Assembly (NCBI GenBank): GCA_019828595.1
Contig: JAHQRK010000016.1
Span: 124,001-188,000 of the forward strand
DNA length: 64,000 nucleotides
From: Aphanomyces cochlioides
Lineage: Eukaryota > Oomycota > Saprolegniomycetes > Saprolegniales > Verrucalvaceae
Direction of reading: 5' to 3'
Of this stretch, positions 10,038-24,200 are shown in pieces (position 1 is the first letter of the stretch; each line of letters begins with the position of its first letter). The translations under genes and the position numbers were made by a program. A model generated the notes under the pieces. The model made no database searches. It saw only the letters and a list, made by a program, of their open reading frames with translations, and was not told where the DNA came from.

Positions 10038-10986
10038 TTCCCCGGTGACCAGCGGCTCCGCAGTGAGCCAGAATCATAATTCGGATCTTTATGTTGGATG
10101 AAGGATGTGATTCATCAAGAACGTCTGGAATCCATATCTGACCAGAAGAAGTCAGGAATGGTGGATTGCCTGACGTTGAAACATTGGTGGGACGGTTGAT
10201 CTGAAGTCTGATGGCTTCAACTTGGATGCCGCATATATCTGCCATGGTTGGCCAGACGAAATCTCGATCTTGAAGCGGACTGGGGTTACAGTTGACAATC
10301 TTGAGTGCTTGAATAGCAGGGGGAGAGTTTGATGATCCCCAGCGGGACAACAGGTCTGCCCAGACATTGGTCTCTCCATTGATGTGTTGAATCGTGTACG
10401 TGAATGACATCATGACGAGCCCCCAATGTTGAACCTTCTCGGCTGTGTATTTTGCTAAGTCCTTGGAGAATGCGGAGGGATCATACAGAAATGTGAGATT
10501 TCGATGGTCAGTGTAGAGCTTGAATCCGGAGGGGCGTTGAAGAAGATAGTCCATACGTTTGCACGTTTCTACAATGGCAAACGCTTCTTTTTCCAAAATC
10601 GACCAAGCCATTTGCGCACCGCGGAAGGCGCCGCTGAGGAATGCAAGTGGCGCATGCTCCTGGTCTGGTAGGGGCAGATTTTGCTTCTCCATGGGGATTT
10701 GAGTGATTATGGATCCCCAAAATTTGTTGCTTGCATCTGGAAATACGCAAACCAATTTGTTCGGGTCTGGTAGGGCAAGTTTGACCGAATCCGCAATGTG
10801 CCGTTTGATGTCCTCAAAATTTTCCAGCTCATCCCGGGAGAAGAACGACTCCGGGAGGGTAAGCGTTGACAGCTTCGACTTGGTTTTTGAGCCGGAAAGA
10901 GTGTAAACTCGTTGCAGGGCCGTTGGTAATGGGTTAACCACTTCGTTGTAGCGGGGAGTCACGTCTGGCTTTAGCTGAACAACCAT
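10000..10986 (-). pseudogene. RT remnant plus RNase H of the gypsy-type element
   Basis: The frame opens with the conserved entry to gypsy reverse transcriptase (MVVQLKPDVTPRYNEV). After NPLP it jumps straight to a connection-domain sequence, so the fingers and palm with the YxDD site are missing. RNase H follows with its acidic residues in CVFPDASNKFWG, LEKEAFAIVETCKR, LYTDHRNLTFLYDP and HINGETNVWADLLSRWG. The 3' end carries the first half of the integrase zinc motif (HCGAAGHRG). The element therefore keeps RNase H and integrase without polymerase. Confidence 0.8.
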
Positions 10987-12989
10987 GGGGGAGACATTGA
11001 CTGGGGGTCACGGCCAATTTCGACGCGAAAGACGTCAACGTATTTCTCAAGTAGAGCGGTCAAGATCAAACCAGCGTCATGCTCGAGGCCATGGGTCTTG
11101 GCTAAAGCCATTTTATCTTGGAGAATCGATTGGACACGTTGGCGTTGAGAGTCAAGAGGTTCGGGAGCAGGCATACAAATTTCGATGCCGTTGTGGACGG
11201 CGTCGAAAGGACGATTTACAACCAGAGCTCCAATCATTGTAGAACCGGTTGAAATATCGAGAGTTGGTTCGAAATCCCAGATTGGACGTATGTTGCGGGC
11301 ATTTCGCAAAAAGGCAGCTTGGTCGAAACCCAGCGACGTCATGATGGTCTTGGACACCAGTAGGTCGGCGCAATCCGGAGGAAGTGGAGTATTTTGGATC
11401 CAACAGTTGAGGTGACGGAGGACAATGGGGCCAGATTCTGTCGGAACGCTCACGTCGAGTGTAACTGCCGCTTGGAATTTGACAGGGGAGCCGTTGAACG
11501 CCAAGGCAGTCGTTGAGGACGGCAAGGAGCGCCGACGGAGAAGGCAGCCAGCCAATCGTGCACGGTCGACAAATTGTTGCGATATAAGACATACATCTGA
11601 GCCGGAATCGAAGAGAATTTTGAGGTCCAGACCGCAACATACACCGTAGATCGTTTCTTCCACGGAAGATGAAGTGAGGGAGCTAATGCTGGGTGTCTTT
11701 CCAGCGGCCTCTGCTCGCTTTTGATCATAATAAGCTTTCAGAAGGGTTTTTGCTTCATCTTCGTCCGCAAGTTGTGGACATTTCCAAATGTTGTGCTCGC
11801 TGCTTTTGCACTTCAAGCACGAGTACTTTGCTTTCACCTCCTTACCAGGAGCTTGTGGCTTTGTGGTGTTGGCGGAATGTTGTTCCCGGGAGTCATTCTG
11901 TGGTCGAGCCTTCTTGTTCTCATTTTGCCTCGGGATCTTTTCTTCCTTGGCATCTGGCTTTGTGTCGGTCCTGAAAGCATCTTCATACATGCACCACATC
12001 TTCATGTAGTCTATACAAAGGTCTACAAAATCCTTCTAGACTGTGAATCTGCGCTTCGAAAACTTCAGCTCCGCCAAGATCTTCTTGCGAACATTGAGTG
12101 GCTCCAGAGCATTCAGGAAGTGGTGTCGAGCTGTCTCGTCTTCAATTTCATAATATTTTGGAAAACTAGACTCAGTGCATATCTTGTCATAAAGTCTGAC
12201 AAGACATAAAATTCTGGAGGGACCGTCAAGAACAGACTAATACATTTTCAACTCTTTGCTTATCCGATCCAGAAAGAACTTGATGTCGAGTTTAGAACCA
12301 AGACAGTCTGTTTTAAAGAGACGAATCACTTCATCGTCAGTGATTGTTGAAGTTTCTTTGTTCCATCGGTAACGGCAGAGACTTTCAAACGTGTAATCGT
12401 CCATGCATTGACGAACGCTTTTAAATTGAATTGCCACGTTTGCACTAAACATCGAGAACTTATCGTCAAGATCCTTTCGGTATTTGACATACTTCTGCCA
12501 AAAGGATTTCATTTCCATCAAGTCGGGTTTAGTCAACGTTGGCGCCTTAATGTTGTCGAAGGAAACCATCTGGTTAAATTCTTCCGGACGAAAGGGTTTG
12601 TTAAAATGTGAGGTGGTCTCACGGATTCTGCTCGCCATTGCCTCGTCATGTAAGTGAGGGAAATGGTCGAACGAAGGTGCAGCCACAGGGTAGGGTTCTG
12701 GTTGCGTTGCATGCAGGCTGGCATACCTTGCAAAAGCAGCCGCCAGAGATTCTTCATCAAAAGAAGTCGTTTGCTTGCCGATGTCAGCGTCGGCAGTTGA
12801 TTGATGTACGGGATCATTTGCTCCCATACTTGCGTCTGAGTCTTGATGTTGGAGAATGCATTTGAAGGGCAAGACGCAAGAAACATCCAAGACAAAAAAA
12901 CGAAAAGAATTCACACTGTGCATTATCATCTCCATGAAAAGGAGGAGCGCCTGCGCCATAGTTTGTCCTTTGCTAGTAGATCTCATCAA
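10971..12989 (-). pseudogene. gag-protease region of the gypsy-type element
   Basis: The single frame from 12989 to 10971 is broken by TAG at 12237-12239 and again at 12036-12038. Before and between the stops it encodes a helical Gag-like protein (SFWQKYVKYRKDLDDKF). A CCHC zinc knuckle (CLKCKSSEHNIWKC, exact C-x2-C-x4-H-x4-C spacing) follows, then a retropepsin site, LFDSGSDVCLIS, whose DSG triad is intact. The 3' end reaches DVFRVEIGRDP, the usual lead-in to reverse transcriptase. The frame is then lost at a run of five C residues next to CCATGG. Confidence 0.82.
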
Positions 12990-13484
12990 GTTGGTGGTGC
13001 AGCCAAACTGCTAGATTGCTTGATGAGAGACAGCATGAAGTCATCGCCCTCTTCCCAGTGAAAAACCTAGAAATATTGAATAAAACCTTAAAAAACTTTG
13101 AAAGGCCACCAGCGACACGTGGAAAGAACAAACAGGAAGAGAGCTCGTTTCCTGGACATCCAGCATTTCCTACTTGTTTTCCAATCCTTCATGTCGAATT
13201 GAAACTTTCATGCTAATATGTGCTCTGTCATGTATTAATACATCTGATCTATCCCCTTCACATGGAATAAGTGTCATCATTGAGCCTTTGCCTGTTGACT
13301 ACAGTAGTAATTAGGGCCTCTTTCGAGTAATCTTTTACCCAAACACACTCTTCGTGGATGACGAACATTTTCTCCCGTGGCGACAATTCAGAGAGAAGAG
13401 ACAAAGCGTTCGACAACGGCGGTTCGGCAACGTTTCACATCAGAGCTGGCGACTGTACCCTTCGCCCATTTTCCAATCTCCTCC

Positions 13485-14314
13485 ATGAGCGTGCTTGAGA
13501 CTGCCGACACTGCGTTCTTTGATCTCAATACTGATCGCGCTGCGAATGTGTCTTTTCTTGAAGGAGCTCTGAAAGGTAACGATTGTCAACCGCATGTAGT
13601 TCTAACGTGCAATAGATTCTTCAGATGACCCGCAGATCCTCTGGCGTCTTGCTCGAGCTACGTATGATTTGGGCCTCCTAGAGACAACCCCTCTTGAAAG
13701 CAAGCGTTCTCTCGCATTTGAGCGTGTTACGATGACCACAAAGGCATTGGAGCTCGCACCAGAAGACCCAAATGTCCTGAAATGGTACGGAGAACTCACT
13801 ATTTCCTTATTAACATCCTGTCATTGTCATAGGGCTGCTATAGCTTTGAGTGCGACGAATGAATTTGAGAACGCCAAGACTAAACTTATCAACGTCGTAC
13901 GGATTCGATCCTTGTTTCAACGTGCATGTGACGTCGGCGGAGATGCTCTTTGCCACCACTTGCTTGGTCGCTGTACGATCGCTTTTCTCGTGTATTTACT
14001 GAGGATATGGCTTTCTAGGCTGCTACCAGCTTGCTGATATGACTTGGATGCAGCGGACAGCAGCTCGAGCTCTTGTTAGTGAAGTTCCAACGTCAACTTA
14101 TGAAGAAGCTCTGCGCCATTTTGAGGCTTGTGAGAGCAAGGAGCCGAAAACTCATAAGAACAATGCGTACTATATGAGCCAAACGCTGAATAAGCTCAAG
14201 CGAAAGAAAGAAGCCAAGGAATGGATCCAAGATTGCATACTGATGCCTAATACGAAAGGCGTGACAGATGAACAATTCCACACCCAAGCTCTTGCATTGG
14301 ACAAACAAATGTAA
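13485..14314 (+). CDS. RMDN-like TPR protein (regulator of microtubule dynamics family)
   Basis: Four exons (13485-13575, 13625-13784, 13833-13972, 14019-14314) join in phase to 687 nt, 228 residues. The sequence tracks the RMDN family: DPQILWRLARATYDLG, then ALELAPEDPNVLKW, then LCHHLLGR, and the ending ALRHFEACESKEP with KKEAKEWI. Human RMDN1-3 are TPR-fold proteins linked to microtubules, mitochondria or ER contacts. This version is shorter and lacks an obvious N-terminal membrane anchor. The start is the first ATG in frame after an open, GTG-initiated stretch. The three introns are 41-49 nt and canonical GT-AG. Confidence in the family is high; the cellular role in this organism is inferred. 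Confidence 0.85.
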
Positions 14315-15272
14315 TCTCTCAAAATCTGCATTTTCATCTTTACAATGTTGTCAACTGTGATCACAACTCTGATTTGAAGTGGACTGTCACTTTGAAATCC
14401 AATTCGCAACACGAAAAAGCGAACATCGCCACAGGAGACTTTAAGAAGGCAATATGACCTTGACGGATGATATGAACGGGCTACAAAGCAATCAACATTT
14501 CCAATATTTTTTCGTTTAAAGTTTGGAAGGATCCATACACAGGTCATAGGTTTTTATAGTTTTTCACTGGCCTTATTCAACTTTCTCAACAGAGTACTAT
14601 TAATAGTAAATTTATAAGTTTTCCTCAGCGAAGCTCAATCCGGGCGAATGACTCGGGAGAAGAGAGCCCCAAACGCGCAACCAAAAAGGGCTTTCTTCGT
14701 GTTTTTTCTCATCGGGTAAGGTGGGAGGTAGGCCGTAAGGCCGTGACGAGGTCTGCTAGAGAACTTGTGACCTGGCCTGGGAGAAGATCTGTATCGGCAA
14801 CCTAAAGATTTGTCTTGATCTCTTGTGGGGTAAAAAAACTGGCTATCACTGGGCTATGGTGTGCCTCTAAGTCACGGATACGACCAAAACTGCATAGGTC
14901 ATGCGTGGTCCTAAGCATGACGTTTGGCTGAGGCAATCGGTAGATGAGTTCATGCCGCAGTCAGTGCTCAAGGAATACCAAACACAGCAATGTCTTGTCG
15001 CAAGCTTTCTTTGTCCTTGTTTTTCGAAGAATTTTGATGTTGAATGCGCCAAGAAAGTTTAACTAGGATAGTCGACGATTGCACTAGTTTTCAAGTCAAG
15101 AGTGTCGCAAAGCATTGCCGCTACCGTCAATTGAACGGGACGCCCGCAATGACTGCGTTTTCACACCGTTTGCAAAATGTGTACGCATCATCTCACCAGG
15201 TGTCCTTGCAGTAAGCCTCGCAGTTACAAGACTTGAAACGTCGCATTGAATAAATTATTCGCAATTCACGCC
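14315..15272. other. Intergenic region
   Basis: About 960 bases between the RMDN-like gene and the giant receptor gene. No open frame shows a family motif, and no repeat or RNA was recognised. It probably holds the promoter of the giant gene. Confidence 0.5.
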
Positions 15273-18200
15273 ATGCAGCACGTGCCACTATGGCTGGCGA
15301 CTTTAGCTTGGACAGCTCGATGTCAGATATGCAGCATGCTGTCTCAAGTCACGTCGTCGCCTGGTGAACTCCGAGACCGATACCCACAAACTGGAAACTA
15401 CGACGCTCCAGTTGAATGTCACTGGCAGCTCACAACGCCTGACTCATCCACAGTCGTCCAGCTTACATTTGACTTTATCAATCTCAACCAGTATCGAAGC
15501 AGCTCCAATGACGTGCTATTGATGAATCTGGGCAGTACCGCCACTGTTCCACAGGGCTGGCGCTCGTATCAAAGACTGCAAAATACAACTGGAAGCGATT
15601 CAGTCGGATCATGGGATTATACTACAACTCAAACAACGACTAATGTATGTGCTGCGACAGTCTTTGATCCAAGAACAATGCCATTAACACAAAGTTCACC
15701 CTTGGACGACAGAACGCGGCAGAGTACTTGGATATACTACACTGGTCAATATTCTGACCTGAATAATGCGATGACTTTGACATCGAATGCTCAAGATGTC
15801 TACGTTATCTTTCGATCCTTTGCTAAATACTCGACCCCGCCATCCGATAATCTCTACGGCTTTCAAATCCAGTATTCGTTTGGTAAGTTTCGTCGTATCT
15901 CGAATTTTGGTAGTAAAGTTGTGCAACAGCGAGTGCATATTGTTCAGGTCCATCTCTGGTATCCCCTACAGTAGCCTTGCCGAGTTCATCCAGTGTTTCG
16001 CCTATTTACCAGATCCAGGACAATGCTCTGGGCTTGTCTCGGACAGGTTTGAATTGCTCTTGGTTGGTATCTCCGACTCGCCAGAGTGGATCAACCAGAC
16101 AGGCGTTTGATTCTATTTGGCTGTCATTTAGTGCTTTCGATATTTATGGCCAACTTTCCATGTAAATCGTATTCTATTTCTTCTTGGGTGATGTGTCTTC
16201 TAGTTACGATGGCTCGACGAGCCTTGGAAGTCTAGTGGGAACTTTTACTCGGTCCAATCCACCTACTATTGATCTCAAAACTTCACGTGGTAGTGTATTT
16301 ATGACCCTCACAACAGATTACAGAGTTCCGCCTGGATCTCTTCCCAAAGGCTTCAATATAGCGTGGCAAGCGTCATATTGTCCACTTGGTTGTTCTAGCC
16401 CCCATGGACTTTGTGTCTATGGGAAATGTGTCTGCTCTAAGGGCTGGACTGGAAGTGGATGTTCAGTTCCTGATGGGTGGCTTTGCGCAGTTGGCCATTA
16501 TAATTCGAGCGACGGTTGTGACTGCGGCTGTGGCTTATTCGGTCTGCTATGCAATTATTTTACAACACCTTACGTCAGTCTAGACCCTGATTGCGGCAGT
16601 CTAGACCCAGCAATTCTAAAATGCCAGCGGTCAATTTCTCCTACTTTGTACAATTCTAATCAAAGCCAGCTTGCCACAGGGGATTGTGTTTTCTGCCCTT
16701 TACCACATGCTTTCCCAGGTTTTCACGTTATTATTAGTCATTAATTCACAACTAGGTACTCAAAAATTGCCCATTGTGGAGTGGAATGGGAATTCTATTG
16801 AGCAATCCTGTCCGATCAATTTCCAATGTCCACCTGGCACTCAATGTGGCAGTACGGGAAAGTGCATTGTTGTGAAAACTTCAACTAGTGACCGAATATT
16901 TCCTCTGAGACAGCAATGTATGACAAGTTTGGATTGTCCTCAAGCGACTCAGTGTAATTCTAACCAACTTTGTGAAGCTCCAGATGATTTTGGCATCGTG
17001 CTCAACCAGACAATCTATACTTGCTCGTCCTATGGGCTATCTACTGATACCACGGGTCTCACAATAGAATTTCGCATCTTAGTCTCGACTCCTCAAATTG
17101 GCGATACTTTATTATCTTACCCAGGCCTAACCATTGGTCAGACGTCTGCGCTGACGTTTTCATTATCGAACTTCACTCCGTGGGTCACAAATGTTAGTAT
17201 TGCAAATGGACAATGGTATTCGATAGCTTTTGTATGGGATAATGTCCTAGGAAAGATGAGTTTATTTTCTGAATCCACCCAAGTAGCATCCACCTCAGTC
17301 GCACCGATGGCTCCTTTTCTACTCACAAATCAAAATTTTACCCTCGGACCTCTCCAAGGTGTGCTGGGTTTTCTTCGTATTTGGAATACCCCTCGACAAA
17401 ACAATACCTTCTTTCAGGATATGATATCACCCTCAGGAGGAGCTAACGTCGTTGCTGAATATCGATTTATGGATGGCTCAGGACGTGATATGTCTCCTCA
17501 TGCAAATGATTTTCTGGGGAATCTTACATTTGCTGCAATACCAGCAAGTAAGTTTCTCATATTGATAATGTTTACAAAATACCCTAGAGCCGTACTCCTG
17601 CTTGCCATCGCCATTGGATATTTCCTCTGGACTCTCGAGTGGATCTATTCTGTCTGTCACGGGAGTTGGTGTTGGAAACTGGTCAATTAGAGCTCTGAGC
17701 GCAAACCAGACAAGAGTATTCGAAGTTTCCGCTTCTCCTAGAGCTGTAAGCGTTTTCGTCGACTCGATCTCCGTCGCCGTGTTTCCTTTGTCGGCTACAG
17801 CAAGTCAAGCTGTATCATTTCGATTTCAAACCCTCGACTCCACCTCGGCCCAAGTTTGCATCAACGACATCCATTGTGTCAATATTACACAATCCGTTAT
17901 TCAAGCAACTACGTTTTATGTCGATCCTGCGGGGATCCAAAACTTTTGTTTGACACGACCAAGTATTAATACAATGACTGGAATATTTTCACAATTGAAT
18001 AGGCAACCTGACTTCTCTCGCTACCATGATTTCAGTGCCAACAATGACAACGGATTACCAATACTGTAACTTTCCATTTGAGATTCCTCTACGAAGTTGT
18101 CATTCCTTTAGAAAGTATTTATCCACAAATAACTACTCAGCAATGACTCTTCTTCCTGTTGCCCAAGCTTATGCCTATGCAAACTTGGATCGTCAAACTC

Positions 18201-21200
18201 AGCCTTGTATCTGTCAAACGATGCCTACATGGAACACCAGCTACACAATTACACGAATAAATTCTACATCCCCCGCCGTTATTACAATGCAGGTCACTTA
18301 TAAAATCATCAAAACCCAGACGACCCTGCCCTCAGGTCCAAACGCACAATGTGCAGCACAATGCTACCTTGGGCAGGACTCCGGTCCTCCTCCTCCACCT
18401 GGACAAAGTCCATCTTCAAACTCATTTACATATGTATCTGGTTTAAATGGCACGACGACCCTAGTGACTCGTGAGTTTTCATTTTCTTATCTCAATGGAA
18501 GTTGGCAAGTGGTGAATGTATCTGCAGCAGGAGTATTTAGTTTGACCCGATGTCTAATTTCTGGGCCCGACGCCGTAGTTGTTCAAACTATTGCCTCAGC
18601 CATGGCTTGCCAGACTATTGGAGATTCTACACTGGATCCTCCCGCAACACAGCCATACTGCATTGTCAATAACGTCAAGAAGACTTGCCTGAGTGATATT
18701 GACTCTTGCGGGCTCCCTCTTGGCAAGACAACTCTTACAGCAGTGTCTGGCTCATTTGACGACAACTACAATTCGAGTATCACAAATGGAATACACAGAT
18801 GCAAGTTTACAATTAAATCAGAGATTCCTTCTGCACTCGCACCATTTGCAACTCTAGCTTACACTCTTGAAAAAGCCCAGCTGGGGCTGGCTGACCAATT
18901 GACAGTAATGGTTCAAGGAACGACAATGTTGTTAATGCCAGATTCCACGAGGTAGACCATAATATTTCGTAATGCTGACGCAGTTTTAGAAGTCTGCCAC
19001 TGACCTCATTTGGCGCAGTCAATGCTGCAGCGACTGGAACGGATTTTTTTCTGTCGAGTGCAGGAGACAAGACTGGCGTCGATGGTGATGGATTTGTTGT
19101 ATCCTACGACACACAGTTTGCCTTTTATAATACTTCCACCCAACATTTCTGCTCTACCGAAACCACAATATGGTCGATAAATGATTCGCTGGTATTTCCC
19201 ACGTACAATTTCACAAATGTTTCTCTCTTTCCTCAGCAAAAAGTTTGTAATTACATTATTCAAACCACCGCAGCTGAAAGTTTTGTTTGGTTACATATTC
19301 TTGCTTTTCACCTTTCCTACGATCGAGTTGAATTGTATAACACTGACTCGACTAATACTCTACTTGCTAATTTAACAAGTTCTAGCTTCGCTATTGACCA
19401 CTATTCTGTATCTTTTAATGGTGTGTCTGATTATTTTGTTTCATCACAGATAGTGACATCGCCGTCGACTATTATGTTTTGGATACAAGTCCCCAGTAGT
19501 GTTCACGCCGACTGTTCTGTGGCTAATACATGCACCAATGGTACTCCTAAGGCGATGAAAGTCTTGGGTTCTGATAATTCCCGACAAATTTTCAACGTTG
19601 AGCTCGCCGTCGATACTGGATTTCTTTCAGTGAATTTCAATACCGGATTCAAGTATACTCTGCAATTTGATGTGCGTCAATCCGTTTTTTTTCACATTGC
19701 CTTTGTAAAACGAAAATCAGATGAATTTGGATACGTTAATGGAAGCCGAATACCCCTGAGTATCACAGCAAATATATCGAAGTATTTAACCTCAACTGCG
19801 TCGATATTCTTTGTCGGAGGGCATCCAAACCTTCCAGACTCAAACAACACCTTTTTTGTGGGTCTTCTTCGCCAAATTATACTATTTGACAGGGAAAAAA
19901 CCGCTTTTGAAATTCAAAGGCAAATGCAACAGCCCTGTGATACTTCAGATCCATCTCTCTGTATTTGTTATTCGTTTTCTTTCTTGAATTCCACGTATGC
20001 TGATGATTCGAGCCGATATTCAAACCATGGCAGACTTCACGGTACAATTTTCGTCGGTCCTTCGCTCCAGCTTTCGTCTGTATTGTTGAAGACATTTACA
20101 TCATCGTCCTCACAACTTCTCGTACGCTATGTTCCATCTTCAAATCAGAGCTCGGATAATTTTCGCTTCCTGGCTACAGTAAAGTCTTGCCCTGCACCTT
20201 GTTTTGGACAATGCCAGAGTGGTATTTGCCTATGTAATCCAGGTTTCAAAGGTTTGTATTGCAATATTACAGAAGATGTGTGCTCTGGTCACTTGGCGTT
20301 ACCTGGCAAGGCTGGAACATTCTCCATTCCTTCCGAACGATTACTGTCATCAAACTTCGTTCCAGATATTTCGAACTACCAAAATCCTGGATATCCTCCT
20401 TTGGATTGCTCATGGCATCTTCGCCAAACTAATTCGCTGATAATGTTGGATTTCAAAGTAATGGATTTAGATCATACAGATGTCTTCACAATTTTCAACG
20501 GCGACCGTGTTGTTCCAACGTTTTTTGATTCCTTTAACTTGACGGCGTCATTAGCTATGCAACGAGCTGCCTTTTTAAATCGTGGGAAAATCAACTATGA
20601 AAAAGTTGTATTTCGCAATGTCACCAATTACACTGCTACAGCAACGTTGTGGCCGATAGTAACCAGCAGTGCATCAACATGTCCCAATTATACTTACGCA
20701 ATAGTTCAGTACCAGAGGGGTCGAGGTTGTGTCGATGCATCGTCTGTTGGTTTGAATAGGAGCTACACTACGTCAGTCATATTAAGTTACTGGTGGACGG
20801 AATCCCCTCAAGCATATTCCTCATCTATAATCCCAATTCAACTATACTTCAATAATATCGATAAAAACTCAACCAGCATCACAGTTGAGTATCAGCAAAA
20901 CTTTATCAATGGAGTCCAGAAGTTACCTTATCCTGGTACATTCCGCTTAGAAAAGAGAACGAGCTCGTATGAAACATGTAAAAATGGCAGTGATGTAGGG
21001 TTGGATAAAATATCGGATCAACTTAGCGACAATGTTATCCTCACCCGATCAGATTTGTCATCGAAAGTGTTTGTCGCTCAATCTCTGGCAATTCCGATTT
21101 TCAATTATACTGGAAACTGGACAATGGACAACACTAAACTTTTCTCCGGAGTGTTTCGTACAGCTTTTGTTCTTAACCTCCTGAAACGTCAAACATTCAC

Positions 21201-24200
21201 AATTATTCTTCGCGCAACTGTCGTAATGACAGATTCTGTGCAGTACTTATTCGCCCAAGAAAATAATGCCCTTGGTGCGATTATTCTAAAAATTGAGCCA
21301 ACTTCCAAAGGGTTTGGTATCTGGACATTTGGTTCCTTCGGTACACACGATCGAGCGACAAGAACAAATCCAACTTCCTTCACAGGTGATTATGTAACAT
21401 TGGCTGTAACATTTGAAACCGGTGTCATCACGTACTTTGTGAATGGCATTCGCTACTCGACGTACGATACAATTCATTCATATGAAGAGTGTCAGCGAAG
21501 TGGTGGCTCGTTATGTCAGCCACCAATCGCTGGATTTTTTGACACTTCGAATCGTTTTCTTATCGGTGGACGAGTAAAGAATGATCAAGCTACAACTACA
21601 TGGGCTGGTACAATACATGGCGTTCTAGTCTTCCAAGATGTTTTGCCAGACATCGTGATAGCTACCTTAGCAGGAGGATCCACGACGTATTCCTCGGCTG
21701 TACAGAAGGTCCTGATCAATAGTATGGTAGCATCAACTCGGGCCTTGGTCAGCACAATCGAGATCGCAACATCTACGATTGGCGCGACATTGATAACGTC
21801 AAGGCAGATTCGGGTTTGGTCTCTGGGAAAGTATGGATGTGAAATCCCCCCACCTACATATCAATTGAACCTAAAGAATTTGGCTTCAATACTGAATACA
21901 ACGATTCGAACACTTGTCTGGAATAAGTTTGATGACACGAATGCGTTGATATCGTGGCAGAACTTATCTTCAAGCAATATTCAGACTTCACTCTATCGAA
22001 ATAAGAACTACGGTTTTGGACTCTCTGACGACATTATTATTTTCTTGTTGATTCAATACGGTCTTCAAATTGACAATATGCCTTATGTGATCAATCAAAT
22101 ATTTGTGAATTCGATAGATTCAACCCAAGCCACTGTGAGTTTTACATTCTTAAATGTCCTACGAAAGACTGTAAAGGCGATGGCTACTGTGTATAGATCC
22201 AACAATACTTGGCTTGGACCATCATCGGTGCAACGGCTTGACCCACCAAACTTTGGAGTTCTGCCTCCTGTCAAGTGTACTGACTCATCTAACTTTACTC
22301 AAGTAACAGCCACGTCGGGAATTATTACGAATGGCCTTCCCTCTGAATCATCAGTTGCAACTCGCCCAATAATGTGCAAGTGGGAGCTACGTGCACCAAC
22401 GAATGAAACTATACACATTCAGTTTGATCGATTCAATATTGTCTGCTCCGAGGGCTCACTGCTAGTATCAGATGTGACAAACTCTAATAGCACTTCCTTG
22501 TGCGGAACCAATATAACGAATTCGTCATATAACTTTGGATCTCGTGTGCAAATTAGTTTTATGCTACCACCGCCGAGGGGTGTTTCATCCACAACTCTGT
22601 CAACTGGATTTTATGCCAAGTACTGGTTTTCAAATCACAATTTCACATTGAATCAAACATCTGTGCCTGCTATTTATTCACCATGGCAAATAGTAGCCTC
22701 ATCACCTACCAATACATTATCACAATGCCAACTCGATTTCGCACATGAATCATCAAGTAACCCGTGGCAGATCATAGATGTCTCATTGACGTCATCATTC
22801 AACACAACATGTTATGACACTGAGCTTCAGCCTCCTGATTTTTTGTGGCAAGTTCGTTCGTTCAACGATTCATTTGGAAATTTTAGTTGTTCGCAATGGG
22901 TTGTCGATGAGTCCATACCTTGGACAGCGTATTCAATGCAGAGCATTGGATACACCGAGCTGAACACTGGATTTCCCACATTCGTTGTGCAGGACTCTCC
23001 GGTGCTTGTGATCAACAAGAAGAACCAGACGGTTGTTGGGGAATTTCAATCAACAAACAGCACTCTTGACGTTCGATTTCAGTCTCAAGCGGGCGGGCGG
23101 GGTCAGTCAGTCATTGATTATTACATGCCTCGAGTTTTCTATGTTGCCCCAATAAGTTATCGCTCGTTTGATAATTCAACTGGAGATGGCTCAAAAGATA
23201 CCCCGTTTACTCTGGGGTTTGACTATTTAGTTGCGAATATTCTATCTCCTGGTGATATGCTTCGGCTTTATCCCGGTAGGTATGAAGGAGCAGGTTATTG
23301 CGACTTGGTGTTTACTGAAAGTATCATGCTCGAGAGTGTCAGCGGGCCTAGGTGGACCACTGTCGATTGTCTAGGAATATATAGAGGTTGGAAACTTCTT
23401 CACACCACAGGGCTATCCATAATTCGTGGAATTACATTCACTAAGTTCACGGTAAAAAAATGGTTTGACTCTTTTTTAATCGAATTAGGTATCTACATCA
23501 CCGAAAATTGGCGCTGCTCTCTATATACGAGGAAATACTCTTGTCGAATATTGTCGTTTCTTAAAGACTACATTTGATAGCCAAGGAATTGTAGCAATCG
23601 TTGCTCCTAGTGTGTCAAGAGTCCGACATTGTACTTTCTCGGGGAACTCAGGACAGGGAAACCTCGCAGTCTTGTCTGCTGCAGCTACTATTGACTCGTG
23701 CACATTTGCAAACAATACCATTACACGCGGGGGATCTCTGCAGATCTCAACATATACAGAGGAAACAATTGTCCTCAGCAATCCGTCAACTGTAAACATA
23801 TTAAACTCGACTTTTTCCAATCATCAGAATGGATTGGCGCTATACATTGACTCCTCTAGCGTTGTTCGTATCAAGAACAGCTCGTTTGTTTGGAACTCCA
23901 TGGGGGCTCTTCTCATTGACAACTCAACTCTCTACTTTGAATCTTGCCTTGTACAATCGAACTATGGCGGTATAGTTGTCGGTAGAGCTGCAACAGTCTT
24001 GAGCTCCAACAGCACATTTTCCTTCAACAGCGGGGTTCGAGGGAGTTCTGTCTCTGTCGCCGATTCAACCTGGATTGGTAATGAAAATAAGTACATTTCA
24101 AACAGTGTACCCCAATCAGGTGGCGCGATATTTGCATCGAGATCCGTTTTTTCAGAGCTCGAATCGACATTTTCTGGAAATACAGCCGGTGTTGCTCCAT

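Larger units (their letters stand above)
8725..12989 (-). mobile_element. Degenerate Ty3/gypsy-type (chromovirus-like) retrotransposon
   Basis: Read right to left, the order is gag, zinc knuckle, aspartic protease, a remnant of the reverse transcriptase start, RNase H, HHCC zinc and DDE integrase, then chromodomain. That is the Ty3/gypsy order, and the chromodomain end is typical of chromoviruses. Gag through protease share one frame with two in-frame stops (12237-12239 and 12036-12038). Frameshifts occur in a C run near 10986 and an A run near 9170. The polymerase core with its YxDD motif is absent, with an apparent junction near 10923. I compared the flanks 8400-8724 and 12990-13400 and found no long terminal repeats or primer-binding site. 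The copy cannot move by itself. Confidence 0.85.

Noticed and set aside
11721..12209. A hydrophobic 162-residue plus-strand ORF that looks like a membrane protein.
   Set aside because: It is the complement of the gag/zinc-knuckle region; antisense of Lys/Glu-rich sequence reads as Leu/Phe-rich.
12990..13400. Possible long terminal repeat of the gypsy-type element, compared with 8400-8724.
   Set aside because: Only trivial matches such as GAAAGGCCA were found by eye, with no shared block of useful length and no primer-binding site.
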